A DNA stretch of 64,000 bases from Oegoconia quadripuncta. Taxonomy: Eukaryota; Arthropoda; Insecta; Lepidoptera; Autostichidae. The notes under the pieces are model-generated. The model was not told the origin of the DNA. It made no database searches and saw only the letters and a list, made by a program, of their open reading frames with translations. The stretch covers positions 18,225,771 through 18,289,770 of the forward strand of contig OX438743.1 in the NCBI GenBank assembly GCA_949316235.1. The letters run 5' to 3'. The position numbers and the translations under genes are program-made. The number at the start of each line of letters is the position of its first letter. Position 1 is the first letter of the stretch. This document shows, piece by piece, positions 42,400 to 53,374 of the stretch.

Positions 42400-44115
42400 A
42401 ATTTCCAAATTTGGCACGTAGGTTCCTTACGAGGTCTAGGGGAGCACTAAGAAAGGATTTTTCAAAATTCACCCTTTAAGGGGGTGAAACAGGAGTGGGA
42501 AGTTTGTATGAAGAAACAGTATAACTTGGACATTTCGACTATTTTCGACTCGAAACTTCGCAAGAGTACTCCTAGGAACAAATAAGCTAATACGTGTTTT
42601 GAGATTTTTCGAAAAACAACCCCCTGGGTTGTGAAATGGGGGTTAAAACCATAAAATCGATATTGGTGTCGTTATTTAGGTTTTATGGGATGTTAATTAT
42701 GAAAATAACATTTATTTTAAGTTAACCCTCTAGGGTTGAGATAGGGGTGGGGGTTGATACCAAAAAGTCAATATTGGTGTCATTATTTAGGTTTTTTGGG
42801 ACGTTGATTACGAAAATGCCATGTGTTTTGAAGCTAACCCCTTGGGGTTAGATAATGAGATAAGGGTAAGTTGATGGTTTTCGAAAAACAGCCCCCTGGG
42901 GTGTGAAATGGGGGTTGAAACCATAAAATCGATATTGGTGTCGTTATTTAGGTTTTTTGGGATGTTGATTATGAAAATGACATTTATATTAAGCCAACCC
43001 TCTAGGGGTGAGATAGGGGTGGGGGATGATACCAAAAAAGTCTATATTAGTGTCGTTATTTAGGTTTTTTGGGACGTTGATTGCGAAAATGACATTTATT
43101 TTGAAGCTAACCCCTTACGGGTTGCGATAGTGGTAGGGGTTGAAATCACAAATTCAAATCGCACAGGCCAAACCGCTGGGTTTAGAGTTTCCAAATTTGG
43201 CACGTAGGTTCCTTACGAGGTCTAGGGGAGCACTAAGAAAGGATTTTTCAAAATTCACCCTTTAAGGGGGTGAAACAGGGGTGGGAAGCTTGTATGAAGA
43301 AACAGTATAACTTGGACATTTCGACTATTTTCGACTCGAAATTTCCCAAGAGTTCTCCTAGGAACAAATAAGCTAATAAGTGTTTTGAGATTTTTCGAAA
43401 AACAACCCCCTGTGTTGTGAAATGGGGGTTAAAACCATAAAATCGATATTGGTGTCGTTATTTAGGTTTTATGGGATGTTAATTATGAAACTGACATTTA
43501 TTTTAAGTTAACCCTCTAGGGTTGAGATAGGGGTGGGGGTTGCTACCAAAAAAGTCTATATTGGACAACCCCCTGGGGTGTGAAATGGGGGTTAAAACCA
43601 TATAATCGATAATGGTGTCGTTATTTAGATTTTATGGGATGTTGATTATGAATATGACATTTATTTTAAGTTAACCCTCTAGGGTTGAGATAGGGGTGGG
43701 GGTTGATACCAAAAAAGTCAATATTGGTGTCATTATTTGGGTTTTTTGGGACGTTGATTACGAAAGTGCCATTTGTTTTGAAGCTAACCCCTTGGGGTTA
43801 GAGAATGAGATAAGGGTGAGTTGAGATTTTTCGAAAAACAGCCCTCTGGGGTGTGAAATGGGGGTTAAAACCATAAAATCGATATTGGTGTCGTTATTTA
43901 GGTTTTCTGGGATGTTGATTAAGAAAATGACATTTATTTTAAGCCAACCCTCTAGGGGTGAGATAGGGGTGGGGGTGTGAGACCAAAAAAGTCTATATTG
44001 GTGTCGTTATTTAGGTTTTTTGGGACGTTGATTGCGAAAATGACATTTATTTTGAAGCTAAGCCCTTACGGGTTGCGATAGTGGTAGGGGTTGAAATCAC
44101 AATTTCAAATTGGTG
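42400..44115 (+). repeat. Amplified Helitron subrepeat blocks
   Basis: The block beginning TTTCCAAATTTGGCACGTAG restarts at about 42405, 43188 and (after the second array set) 44688, having first appeared at about 41171. A restart at 43162 includes the upstream GCACAGGCCAAACCGCTGGG. Copies differ in the number of inner subrepeats, which fits unequal exchange or replication slippage rather than new insertions. Confidence 0.85.
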
Positions 44116-44675
44116 TCGAAGTCGAAGAGTCAAAGTCGAAGAGTCAAAGTCGAAGAGTCAATGTCGAAGATTCAAAGTCGAAGGCTCAAAGTCGAAGGCT
44201 CAAATTCAAAGGCTCAAAGTCGAAGGCTCAAAGTCGAAGGCTCAAAGTCGAAGACTCAAAGTCGAAGACTCAAAGTCGAAGGCTCAAAGTCAAAGGCTCA
44301 AAGACGAAGGCTCAAATTCGAAGGCTCAAAGTCGAAGGCTCAAAGTCGAAGGCTCAAAGTCAAAGACTCAAAGTCGAAGACTCAAAGTCGAAAAGTAAAA
44401 TTCATAGTCAAAGTCATGTCAAAGTCATGTCAAAGTCATGTCAAAGTCATAGTCAAAATCATAGTCAAAGTCATAGTCATAGTCAAAGTCACAGTCATAG
44501 GCAAAGTCATAGTCAAAGTCATAGTCAATGTCAATGTCAAAGTCATAGTCAAAGTCAAAGTCATAGTCAGAGTCAAAGTCAAAGTCAAAGTCAAAGTCGT
44601 AGTCAATGTCATAGTCGAAGTCATAGTCAAAGTCATAGTCAAAGTTTTAGTCAAAGTCATAGTCATAGTCAAAGG
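44116..44675. repeat. 14-bp array followed by hexamer array (second set)
   Basis: About 20 units of GGCTCAAAGTCGAA variants (44116-44395), then GTCAAA/GTCATA hexamers (44400-44675). All open frames across it (up to 198 codons) are composition artefacts. Confidence 0.9.
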
Positions 44676-44679
44676 GGTG

Positions 44680-45345
44680 AATAGAGTTTCCAAATTTGGC
44701 ATGTAGGTTCCTTACGAGGTCTAGGTGAGCACTAAGAAAGGATTTTTAAAAATTCACCCTTTAGGGGGTGAAACAGGGGTGGGAAGTTTGTATGAAGAAA
44801 CAGTATAACTTGGACATTTCGACTATTTTCGACTCGAAACTTCGCAAGAGTACTCCTAGGAACAAATAAGCTAATACGTGTTTTGAGATTTTTCGAAAAA
44901 CAACCCCCTGGGTTGTGAAATGGGGGTTAAAACCATAAAATCGATATTGGTGTCGTTATTTAGGTTTTATGGGATGTTGATTATGAAAATGACATTTATT
45001 TTATTTTATTTAACCCTCTAGGGTTGAGATAGGGGTGGGTGTTGATACCAAAAAAGTCAATATTGATGTCATTATTGGGACGTTGATTACGAAAATGCCA
45101 TTTGTTTTGAAGCTAACCCCTCGGGGTTAGAGAATGAGATAAGGGTGAGTTGAGATTTTTCGAAAAACAGCCCCCTGGGGTATGAAATGGGGGTTGAAAC
45201 CATAAAATCGATATTGGTGTCGTTATTTAGGTTTTTTGGGATGTTGATTATGAAAATGACATTTATTTTAAGCCAACCCTCTAGGGGTGAGATAGGGGTG
45301 GGGGATGATACCAAAAAAGTCTATATTGGTGTCGTTATTTAGAAT
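44680..45345 (+). repeat. Last Helitron subrepeat block
   Basis: Same arrangement as 41171-41930, ending in GTCGTTATTTAG just before the helicase remnant. It lacks an array between block and helicase, unlike the left copy. Confidence 0.85.
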
Positions 45346-45377
45346 TCGAAATTCAGTTCGCCATTTCGAAAGAACGG

Positions 45378-45950
45378 CCAAGCAGCGGTCATCAATGACA
45401 TATTATTGAACTCTTTTGAAGGACAACAGATTATTCATAGCTCAATAGATACCGTGGTAAACACCGACGATGCCGTTAATTATCCCGTAGAATTTTTGAA
45501 CACTTTGAACCCACCGGGTATGCCATATCACAGACTTTTACTACGTGTGGGTGCACCTGTTATGTTATTGAGAAATTTAAAGCCACCCAAACTTTGTAAC
45601 GGTACTAGGTTGCAAGTCAAGGCTTTGCACCGGAACGTAGTAGAGGCCACTATTTTAACAGGACCTGCTCAGGGGAAACAGTGTTTGTACCGCGTATTCC
45701 ATTAATACCAAATGATCTTCCCTTTGAATTCAAAAGGCTTCAGTTTCCACTAAAGGTCTGTTTTGCCATGACAATAAATAAGTCGCAGGGGCAAACTCTC
45801 AAATTCGCCGGAGTAGACCTACGACAGGACTGTTTCTCTCACGGTCAGTTCTATGTGGCATGCTCCCGTGTAAGTTCACCTCAAAGTTTGGTTCTATTGC
45901 TACCACCTTCAAACATGGCAAAGAATGTTGTTTATAAGGAAGTACTTTAA
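45378..45950 (+). pseudogene. Helitron helicase C-terminal remnant
   Basis: Reads KNGQAAVINDILLNSFEGQQ to NVVYKEVL and a stop at 45948-45950. One base is missing in the GPAQGE codons (about 45675), which shifts the frame. Motifs V (MTINKSQGQTL) and VI (YVACSRV) remain; everything before residue QAAVIND is gone. It differs from the left copy by only about two residues per hundred, so the two elements are close in age or have exchanged sequence. Confidence 0.85.
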
Positions 45951-46229
45951 TAAATATAAACCAGAATTTTTCAGAAAGGTCTTTTAATGGATCCCTGTCT
46001 TAATTCATTTACCTGGCAAAACACCAACATGGTTCCACATACCTGTTATCTGCCCAGGGTCTTTTCCTGTTTGAGATAAACTCTACATGGTAATTTTTCT
46101 GCTGAATGTATTCCCGTGGGAAAGTAATAAAGTGTTGATTCATGTAGTCTACGCGGACGAAGTCGCGGGCAGCTGCTAGTAAATTATATAATGCTGTTGG
46201 TGTCTCTAATAAAAGAAATAAATAAATAG

Positions 46230-46345
46230 ACTGTCAGGTGGCCACTAGTCTGACACAAAACCACCAATCCGCATTGCGCCCGCGTGGTAGATTATGGCCC
46301 ATACGCTCTCCCTTTGAGAGCAGGCTGTGCCCCAACAATGTTATA
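46230..46345 (+). repeat. SINE-B 3' end fragment
   Basis: GTCAGGTGGCCACTAGTCTG, then GCGTGGTAGATTATGGCCCA and a CTGTGCCCCAACAATG end. It is the 3' third of SINE-B, without the 5S head. Confidence 0.6.
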
Positions 46346-46999
46346 ATGTCAAGATACAGGCTGTGTCCCGGAACGTGTTAAGTCCTAAGAACTATTGCTA
46401 AGTTGTTCACGAGGTGACTTAAGTGACGTTACCAAGTGGGACCTTGCCAAGAACAATGCTTGTGTCGAACTGATTCATACTTGAACGTTTCTTAGTTGCG
46501 CCATAATTTTATTGAGCGTTTAAAACATGCGCGCCAATAATTCGTTCATGTGAAACTGACCTAATGTTTCGTTTCCTAGAGGATAAATAACGCAGACTCG
46601 AGTATAAAATTCAACGTTTCTTTTGGAAATAATGGCACCATTTTAGCTTGAAATAGTTTTATGATGTGGATTCCCAGCTAGATTTCGTTGACAAATAGCT
46701 TAGCAACCTAGGATGGTACACTAGGAAAATGTAAAGAAGATATTTTAAAAGAATACTAAAATGGGATGGGAATTAATCAGAGTCTGCTTCTCTACTCCAT
46801 CAGCTTTACATGACTGGGAAATACAGTCAAGAGGTTTTGATTCTAAGCGACGCGCTGCACCTGCTGCTTCAGAGGTTCTGCACGAAGCATTTGCTCTGCA
46901 TTGGCTCCATCGGAACTTATTAATCGGAGCAAATGAATGCATATTTCAAAGCCTATGTATTGCTGGCAGTAAACCTTTTGTCCACATCATCATCACTGT
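46346..46999. other. No supported feature
   Basis: A plus-strand open frame (46761-47063) has fair composition between about 46780 and 46960, with an AATTAATCAG acceptor-like site before it. It runs into RTE sequence, so it was not called as an exon. Confidence 0.35.
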
Positions 47000-47165
47000 C
47001 CACTTTGTGAGTGGACGTCATACGCTGCGCTTGCCGGTGCGTGGTCTCCACTCGAGAACTTAAATGCCCTACCGTGTCACAGGAAGTCGCTGGATTCAGA
47101 CCGTCTCCAATTGTCTTTAGATCGCTATATTCAGCAGTGGACGTTCTGTGGCTGATATGATGATG
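47000..47165. repeat. RTE scraps on both strands
   Basis: GCGCTTGCCGGTGCGTGGTC to CTCGAGAACTT is RTE on the minus strand. GGAAGTCGCTGGATTCAGAC to CAGTGGACGTTCTGTGGCTG, then ATGATGATGA, is the RTE 3' end on the plus strand. Confidence 0.6.
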
Positions 47166-47529
47166 ACTTCTAGAAGTACAGTAAATCAACTGATAATATG
47201 GAATACAAATTAAACGAATCCTGAAATCCCGCTTGGGATTTTTCTTTATTTGTATATAGGGTAATGATAAACCGAAATGCACTGTTAACGAAATGATGGA
47301 AAATAATTTAAATCCGCAATTGACCGCAGGACATTTCAGTTAATTAGGCCAGACTGCTGGCCACAACTGCAGTTTTAATTATTACTCACCTGGACAATGA
47401 AATTCATATAGGGATAACGTGAAAACAACTTTCAATATTGTTTCGAATTATTATTATGAAAATGCTCGATATGCGATGAGTAGTTACAAAATGACATCAA
47501 TTTTTTGATTAAATCCAAATAGTTCTTCC

Positions 47530-47898
47530 AAATAAATGCGAAATTTTTGATATTTGTTCGTTGTTCAATCACGGCGATACCGGTGAACGAATTTGGTACA
47601 CAGCATAACCTGGAATGGACGTAGGGAGTAGCTCCCATAGTAAATGAACATATTACACATAAAGGAATTCAACGCGGGTAAAGCCACAGGTAAATATTAG
47701 TATATCATTAAATGTGGAGTGCAAGAATGTTGTCTGTTTGAATGTGCGCGTTTAGGTTTTAATGTGGTGATACGTATAACTTTACGTTGTGTAGTTTAAA
47801 AAACCATAACATTGGAGTGGAAATTAATCAGAGTTTTCGTCTTTAATATAAACATAAATAAATTCCACCCAGGCAAAGCCGCCAGTAAATGCTAGTGA
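47530..47898 (+). mobile_element. Degraded Helitron-like 3' ends
   Basis: GTTCAATCACGGCGATACCG, GAATTTGGTACACAGCATAA, then CAACGCGGGTAAAGCC. A second TTCCACCCAGGCAAAGCCG with a CTAG-like end (TGCTAGTG) lies at about 47897. Both resemble the 3' parts at 25400-25595 but are heavily worn. Confidence 0.45.
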
Positions 47899-47899
47899 T

Positions 47900-49620
47900 A
47901 TTATAATAAATATTCTGATTTTCTGTCACTAACAGGGAGAAATTCGAACAAGATAGAATTGAATAAGACAACGTCACTACAATTGAGATTAAAATACTTA
48001 AAAATTAACTAAAAAAAACTTAGGCCATCGTACGTAGAAGGCTGGCCGCATTACTCCTGCACTGAATTAGGTCGATACGCTACCACAATCACATTTGAAG
48101 TTAAGATAATAGGAGGTCAAAATTGTGTTGTTAATTTTTTTAAACAATTTTTATGTCGCACTCTCAAATTTACCTACATTAAGTCCTATTTGAAGCAAAG
48201 TTGTTTTGGCAACAATCGGCTTTGATTAAAGAGGATGTCAGCAATCCGCTGTTGATTAATTCTTAGAGGAAGCGACCTCTCTATTCTCGACACAACGCAT
48301 TTTTTTAAAATACCTTTTCAAATTGTTCTGAACAATCTCTCCCCATGCATTAGAGACAAGTTGACAAACCTGCTGACTCCCCTCGGAATCTCATTCCCGG
48401 AGAGACGGCGGTGAGTGCAGGACAAATAGCTCCATCCGGGTACACTTTCACGTAAATGAGTTCTCGCTTGACACTCTATTGAAGGGAAAAAAATAGGGGG
48501 AACTATTAGTAGAGATGTTCGACGTACTTGGAAACATACTTGGAATTGGCATATGTTATATTTATAACAATTTAAAAGGAATTTCAAAATCGAGAATGAA
48601 GGAAAATATGCCAGGTCATTAAGCCATGCAAACTAATTCAGTTACATGCAGTGCGCGTTGACTAGTCAGCATTCGACCTCTCTGTCGCGCTCTCTTAATG
48701 CTATTAATTATAATAGCGGTATAAATATTACTCTGATAGAAGAAAAATATGTCTGCAATGAAATATTATACAATACTTCTGGGTGTTATATTATACAATA
48801 TAATACGTGTGATAGTTTAAAGAAGTTTTAGTTACGTAGGTACAAAAATGCAGACGCAGAAATAAATAGAATTATTGGTTCACATAATATAAAAACCATC
48901 ATCATCACACTATCATCTATTACATTAAATAGGGTAACTGAATAACAAAAATTTGAGATAATTGTATTCATTGCAAAATTCTAAATTGTTAAATCTAATC
49001 TATGAAAATTATTCATATTCAAGAAATAGATATTTTTAATTATATTTACAACCCTTAAAATTGTTTCCTCAAACATGACAATCAATTTATTTCTTTAGAT
49101 GCACTCTAAAAAAAAATATTTTTTGTAAAGTAGACGAGACACAAACCGAGCAATGCACTCTTCACCCCTGTCTCCCCTGACCACGAGTTGACTGCAAACA
49201 TTCACCATTCCTCCAGTTCCATTAACTAATTGTTAATTATCTCTCCCCTGCTTCCCCCATCGAGTGACGTCTTGATGAACATGCCAATTTATTTTTTCAT
49301 CACGATGACGGGAATGTAGCAATTTTGTTCTTTTTAAGTGCCACTTTGTGACTAATTTTAAGGAAAATTTTTGGTTAGAATTTTTTGAGCAGAACATATT
49401 TTCATGGGAATCTGATGGTTGCCATTTCGTGTAGTACTTGCAATTCACCGTTTGTAATATATACATATGCATGAAGAATTGGTAAGAAGAATCTGTCAAT
49501 CATACAGGGTTATACCCTATTAGGTATCCTATTCATAAATTGTCCTTATGTAAAATAATAAAGAAAATAAGTGCAAATATTTGACGTAACTCCCTATTCT
49601 TAAAAAGTGCCAATCAGAGT
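47900..49620. other. No supported feature
   Basis: No recognised repeat or gene in this 1.7-kb stretch. Open frames are short and without family motifs. Confidence 0.4.
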
Positions 49621-49624
49621 TGTG

Positions 49625-49866
49625 TGTTAACCCGTCTCTTCCCGTGGGTGTCGTAAAAGGCGACTAAGGGATTTTACACCAAAAAACATCTACACGTTTC
49701 AACGGCAATGGGCTCACCCCTTGTCACGTGCGCATTTCTGTATATTTTGAAAGGTGAATGGATGTTGATTCAAGCATTAAACTTTAATGCTTTGGAACAC
49801 GCGAACGGTTATATTTGGGATATCTCGGACCACCCTATTTGGAATGAAGATCGTGACGTATGAATG
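49625..49866 (+). repeat. Family E repeat, most complete copy
   Basis: AACCCGTCTCTTCCCGTGGG, AAGGCGACTAAGGGATTTTA, CAATGGGCTCACCCCTTGTC, then TTTGGGATATCTCGGACCAC and GAAGATCGTGACG. It gives the fullest view of the family. Confidence 0.7.
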
Positions 49867-49914
49867 TTTGTCAGAAATAAATTTGTAATTATTTATTATT
49901 TCGTTCAGTTTTAT

Positions 49915-50330
49915 TTTTAACCCTGTTGAAAAAGACGGGTGTTTTGTGTTTGACAGCGTTGTGTTTATACTTTGGTGTGTGTGTGTCCAGACTCCGTCCA
50001 TATACCTCAGTAATGAGTAGACAGATTTGAGTGCGGGTTTTTTTATATTAAAGACTAAAAGAGAGGATAGGATTAGCCATTTTTGATAAAAATCGGTTAT
50101 GTCGTTTCTAAGATATTTAGCTTTTAACATAGCTTTTTTGGTGTATTTCGGTGACAAAGTGTATGTTTTTAAGAGTTTTATATTTTTTTTAGCATCATCC
50201 GCTTCCCCGCAGAATTTCACTGATTTACCGCGATTTTTTTTTACTAAGTATTTATAATTAAACTCGAGGATAGTTTCTCAGCCATATTTGATGAAAATCG
50301 GTTAAGCCGCAGTCAATTTATAGTTATTAT
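49915..50330 (+). repeat. Family Ga repeat with partial second copy
   Basis: TTTTTAACCCTGTTGAAAAAG, GTGTTTGACAGCGTTGTGTT and GATAAAAATCGGTTATGTCG form the main copy. A repeat of the GATGAAAATCGGTTAAGCCG part is at 50285-50310. The 147-codon minus-strand frame across it is a shadow. Confidence 0.55.
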
Positions 50331-50634
50331 AGCATAGTTTAGACACACGAAAAGAAAAGAACGATATTCCCAAACTATTAATAGAAATTTAAGAAAATCT
50401 CCGAGAAAACAAATGATTATAATCATCCAGATAACCGAAATTAACTATGATTAAAGCTTCATATTTTCGAATCGGCTTCACACAAGGGCTAAGCCCCGCC
50501 GTAGCATGATAGGCGCGATAAACGTTTATGTCGAGCGAGAAAATATTTGTCCTGCTCATTCACTTGGATGAAATATACAACTATCCCACTCTCACACCTA
50601 CGTCGCGCGACCAACGATGTCGATGATAGTAGAA

Positions 50635-50787
50635 CTTGTTACCCTTTTAGGCTTTAATATAAAAAAACCGCATTCAAATCGGACCACGCATTACTGAAAT
50701 ATGTCCGGACGAAGACTGGACACAAACACACACACATCGAACGCGGTCAAACACAAATTACACGTCGTTTTTCTTCAGGGGTTAAAT
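50635..50787 (-). repeat. Family Ga head, inverted
   Basis: Minus strand: TTAACCCCTGAAGAAAAACG, then TGTGTTTGACCGCGTTCG and CCGATTTGAATGCGGTTTTT. It abuts the MITE at 50799. Confidence 0.55.
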
Positions 50788-50798
50788 ACGACGGTTAA

Positions 50799-51323
50799 GG
50801 ATGGGAATATACATCAGATTATTCTATCAGACTATCGGATTCGACAATCGGAAGGCGTTGGAACCATAGTTTTGTTTGAACATTCCATACACGTCCGGTC
50901 CGATAGTCGGATCGGACGTCTGAGGCGGAAACAGCGCCGAGGTGCGTACGATTTTATTATCAGTTTTCTTCTTAAGCGTCAACACGAGCAAATATTATCA
51001 ATTATTTTTTTTTTGTAATAAATAAACCATACACTCTAATAAATAAAGCAAGCACTCAGGATAATAACTCGAGAACGATTGAGTTCAAAAAAAGTCTGAC
51101 GGAAGAATTGGACATGTATCGAGTTAATACGACCAGATAGTCTGGGGTTCTATTACATAATTTCATCGTTACCGTCACCGCTTACGTTCTGACATGTGAT
51201 TGGTTGGCTTATCGCTCGCTCGACAATTTGACGGAGTCTCATTGGCCAACGTTATCGATGACGATATCGATGAAGCTAAAAAATCTAAGGGCAGATTAGA
51301 CAATCGGATGTATATTCCCAGCC
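50799..51323. mobile_element. MITE with TAA target-site duplication
   Basis: The ends GGATGGGAATATACATCAGA (50799) and the complement of GGCTGGGAATATACATCCGA (ending 51323) form 22-bp terminal inverted repeats with two mismatches. TAA lies directly outside both (50796-50798 and 51324-51326). A 3-bp TWA duplication is usual for PIF/Harbinger elements. It is 525 bp with no transposase, thus non-autonomous. It contains short hairpins around CCGATAGTCGGATCGG (about 50900). Confidence 0.7.
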
Positions 51324-51329
51324 TAAAAC

Positions 51330-51780
51330 TCGTGGAGCTCCAATTTTCCATCCAACTTTACCTACGTGTACACTTTTATTTTCAATAATCTTCGACCCCA
51401 CTTAAAACTTCTCCATAACAACCTTCTCTACCTTCTCAACTTTCCACGGGTATTTCGTTCAGTGTTCTTTCTTTGAACACAAATATATTGGAAAAGTTAA
51501 CTACCGCCATTGCTGCATTTGTATTGTTGAGCTGAACCGGCGAATCGCGAAAGTTAAATTGGAGATCACTATCGGTTCGAGATTTGAATCCGCGATCAAA
51601 GTTACAGTTCTATTATATGTGCTTATTATTTAATATAAATTGTGTTAGAATATTACAATATATAAGTATATCAATAACTATAAATTGTAAAGAAGAAAAG
51701 GCCAAATCAAAAGCACCCTAAGCCGACGAGCGTATATGAGTAAGAAAGAGGAGATGACTTACTTCGAATTCTCAGTGTGC
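51330..51780. other. No supported feature
   Basis: No recognised gene or repeat. Confidence 0.4.
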
Positions 51781-51782
51781 AG

Positions 51783-51840
51783 CTTGGCTAAGTTTCGGCC
51801 TAGATAATTGGTGTAAGTATCCGAAATATTTATTTATTTT
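51783..51840 (+). repeat. SINE-C tail fragment
   Basis: GCTTGGCTAAGTTTCGGCCT, then GATAATTGGTGTAAGTATCC and an ATTTATTT tail. Confidence 0.6.
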
Positions 51841-51844
51841 ACAC

Positions 51845-52440
51845 CACCTAAGGAGGCATGCATGACATTGCATATTTCATGCAAGCCTTTGGAGCCGATC
51901 GAAGTAGCAGCTGCGTCTCAAGGTATCCAGCTCATTCAGTATTTACGATTGTTTTACTATGATGGATGGTTTAAAGCATTGGACACCGCGAATTTTACCG
52001 GGTATTTGGCGCCCTTTTTCCTTACCTGCTGAGTATTACTTTTTCATTTATTTCTGACGCCAGGCGTCCATGGGCACTTTGTGGTGTTAGATAGAGTAAC
52101 ACATTTTATAAATGTTTACATGTAGGTATGGATATCACATATATATGCTACGTAGCGTATGTGTAGCGTTCAATCCTGCTGAGCGCTTTATTAGACCACT
52201 ATTATATTGTCTACAATATTTCTATATGTGAGAACCTGTTATTAGCAGTCAGGTATAATTTTCCTTTGTTATTTGTGATTTAACATGGCTGTTGGTTTTC
52301 CTTAACATAAATAAATAAATAATTTATAGGCTTAAGTGTATCCAAGCCGACGACGTGTCGACCTCAGCCGTCATATAATCTGAATTGGAACGTGTCTACA
52401 TTTTAATTATTAATGTAGAATAACGAACTTTAACGTTTTG
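51845..52440. other. No supported feature
   Basis: Mostly unassigned. The bases around 52255-52320 resemble the LINE 3' scrap at 32695. Confidence 0.35.
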
Positions 52441-52444
52441 GAGA

Positions 52445-52502
52445 TCTTTGGGGGAGGCCTTTGTCCAGCAGTGGACGTCTTTCGGCTGATATGATGATGA
52501 AC
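52445..52502 (+). repeat. RTE 3' end fragment
   Basis: GGGGGAGGCCTTTGTCCAGC, AGTGGACGTCTTTCGGCTG, then ATGATGATGA. It encodes the LGEAFVQQW end of the RTE protein. Confidence 0.7.
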
Positions 52503-52851
52503 TAACTTTTTTTATTTTAACATATTTTCAACACTGCTTTCGTATATAACCTGAAGCAATCGATATTGATAAGAGAACACATAAACATTATAATATCTCA
52601 AAATTAATAGATTTTTATAGTATAAAAAAAATGTTTGAAAAATAAATGATTTTGTTTAATTTTTTAATCTGTCTCTCTCTCTATCTGTGTGTACACAGGG
52701 CTAAAGATCGAGTTCTCTCTCCATTATGGCTTCTCAAATTTTTTATGCAGGGTTAAATTCGTGTAATTGCCAATAACTGGTGACGCCACTCATGATTACG
52801 AATAACTTCGATTAAACCGTCCCATTCGATTAAAAATTTTTTCATTACTCA

Positions 52852-53020
52852 TACAAAGTAAACCATTCTGAAACGACCTTTAGTATGGAAGTCCAATAAT
52901 TTTCGGCTGAAGACTCCACTCTTGATTACGAACAATTTTCCACTAGGAACCATAGCTGAATTCAGCCGAAAATTATTGGACTTCCATACTAGAAGTGGTT
53001 TCAGAATGGTTTACTTTGTA
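52852..53020. repeat. Long near-perfect hairpin, 60-bp arms
   Basis: 52852-52911 is the reverse complement of 52961-53020 at about 57 of 60 positions, with 49 bases between. The arms run from TACAAAGTAAACCATTCTG to AATTATTTTCGGCTGAA-type sequence. A transcript would fold into a stable stem like a foldback element or a small hairpin-RNA precursor. The loop repeats a CACTCTTGATTACGAA motif also found just upstream (52789-52806). Confidence 0.85.
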
Positions 53021-53204
53021 TTTGTGTTAGAAACTTTTAAAATTTTTTAAATTTTTTAAATTGTGTTATAATAGTATAGGTAACAATTAAATGTATTTTA
53101 TAAGTGTCGCTAAATGGATCAAATAAAGTTTACTTATTCTTATTTTACATAAGCTATACATCTAATTATCTATTGCACTTGGATGACGATTATCGACATT
53201 TTCT

Positions 53205-53373
53205 GGCCGGGGTAACGCACACGATGAAATTTGGTACACAGGTAGAATATACTCTGGAATAACGGATATTTTTTATCCCCATTAACGAGTAGATCCCGCG
53301 GGATAAACAAATTAAACATATCCGCGATATATTTATTCCATGCAGGCGAAGCCGAGGGCGGTAAGCTAGTAAT
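53205..53373 (+). mobile_element. Helitron-like 3' part
   Basis: GATGAAATTTGGTACACAGG, CCCGCGGGATAAACAAATTA, then TTCCATGCAGGCGAAGCCGA and GGTAAG-CTAG followed by T. It matches the 3' part at 25430-25595. Confidence 0.6.
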
Positions 53374-53374
53374 A

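Larger units (their letters stand above)
41075..46179 (+). mobile_element. Helitron, right copy
   Basis: Starts A|TCTAAATATATAAAGG at 41075 and ends GGGCAGCTG-CTAG at 46179, followed by T. Gene order and sequence match the left copy. Between the GACT run (41097-41133) and the helicase remnant, though, the subrepeat block and arrays have multiplied to about 4.2 kb. Only the last third of the helicase is present. It is oriented opposite to the left copy and separated from it by 2.4 kb of unrelated DNA. Confidence 0.85.

Noticed and set aside
41097..44675. CRISPR-like regular repeats
   Set aside because: Units are directly tandem with no spacers, and the context is a eukaryotic Helitron.
44081..44706. 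Overlapping frames of 105, 197 and 198 codons
   Set aside because: Three-phase open frames across minisatellite arrays; composition artefact.
46761..47063. 100-codon plus-strand frame
   Set aside because: The right third is RTE sequence; the left part has fair composition but no donor could be matched.
49777..50220. 147-codon minus-strand frame
   Set aside because: Lies across family E and family Ga repeats read backwards; no family motif.
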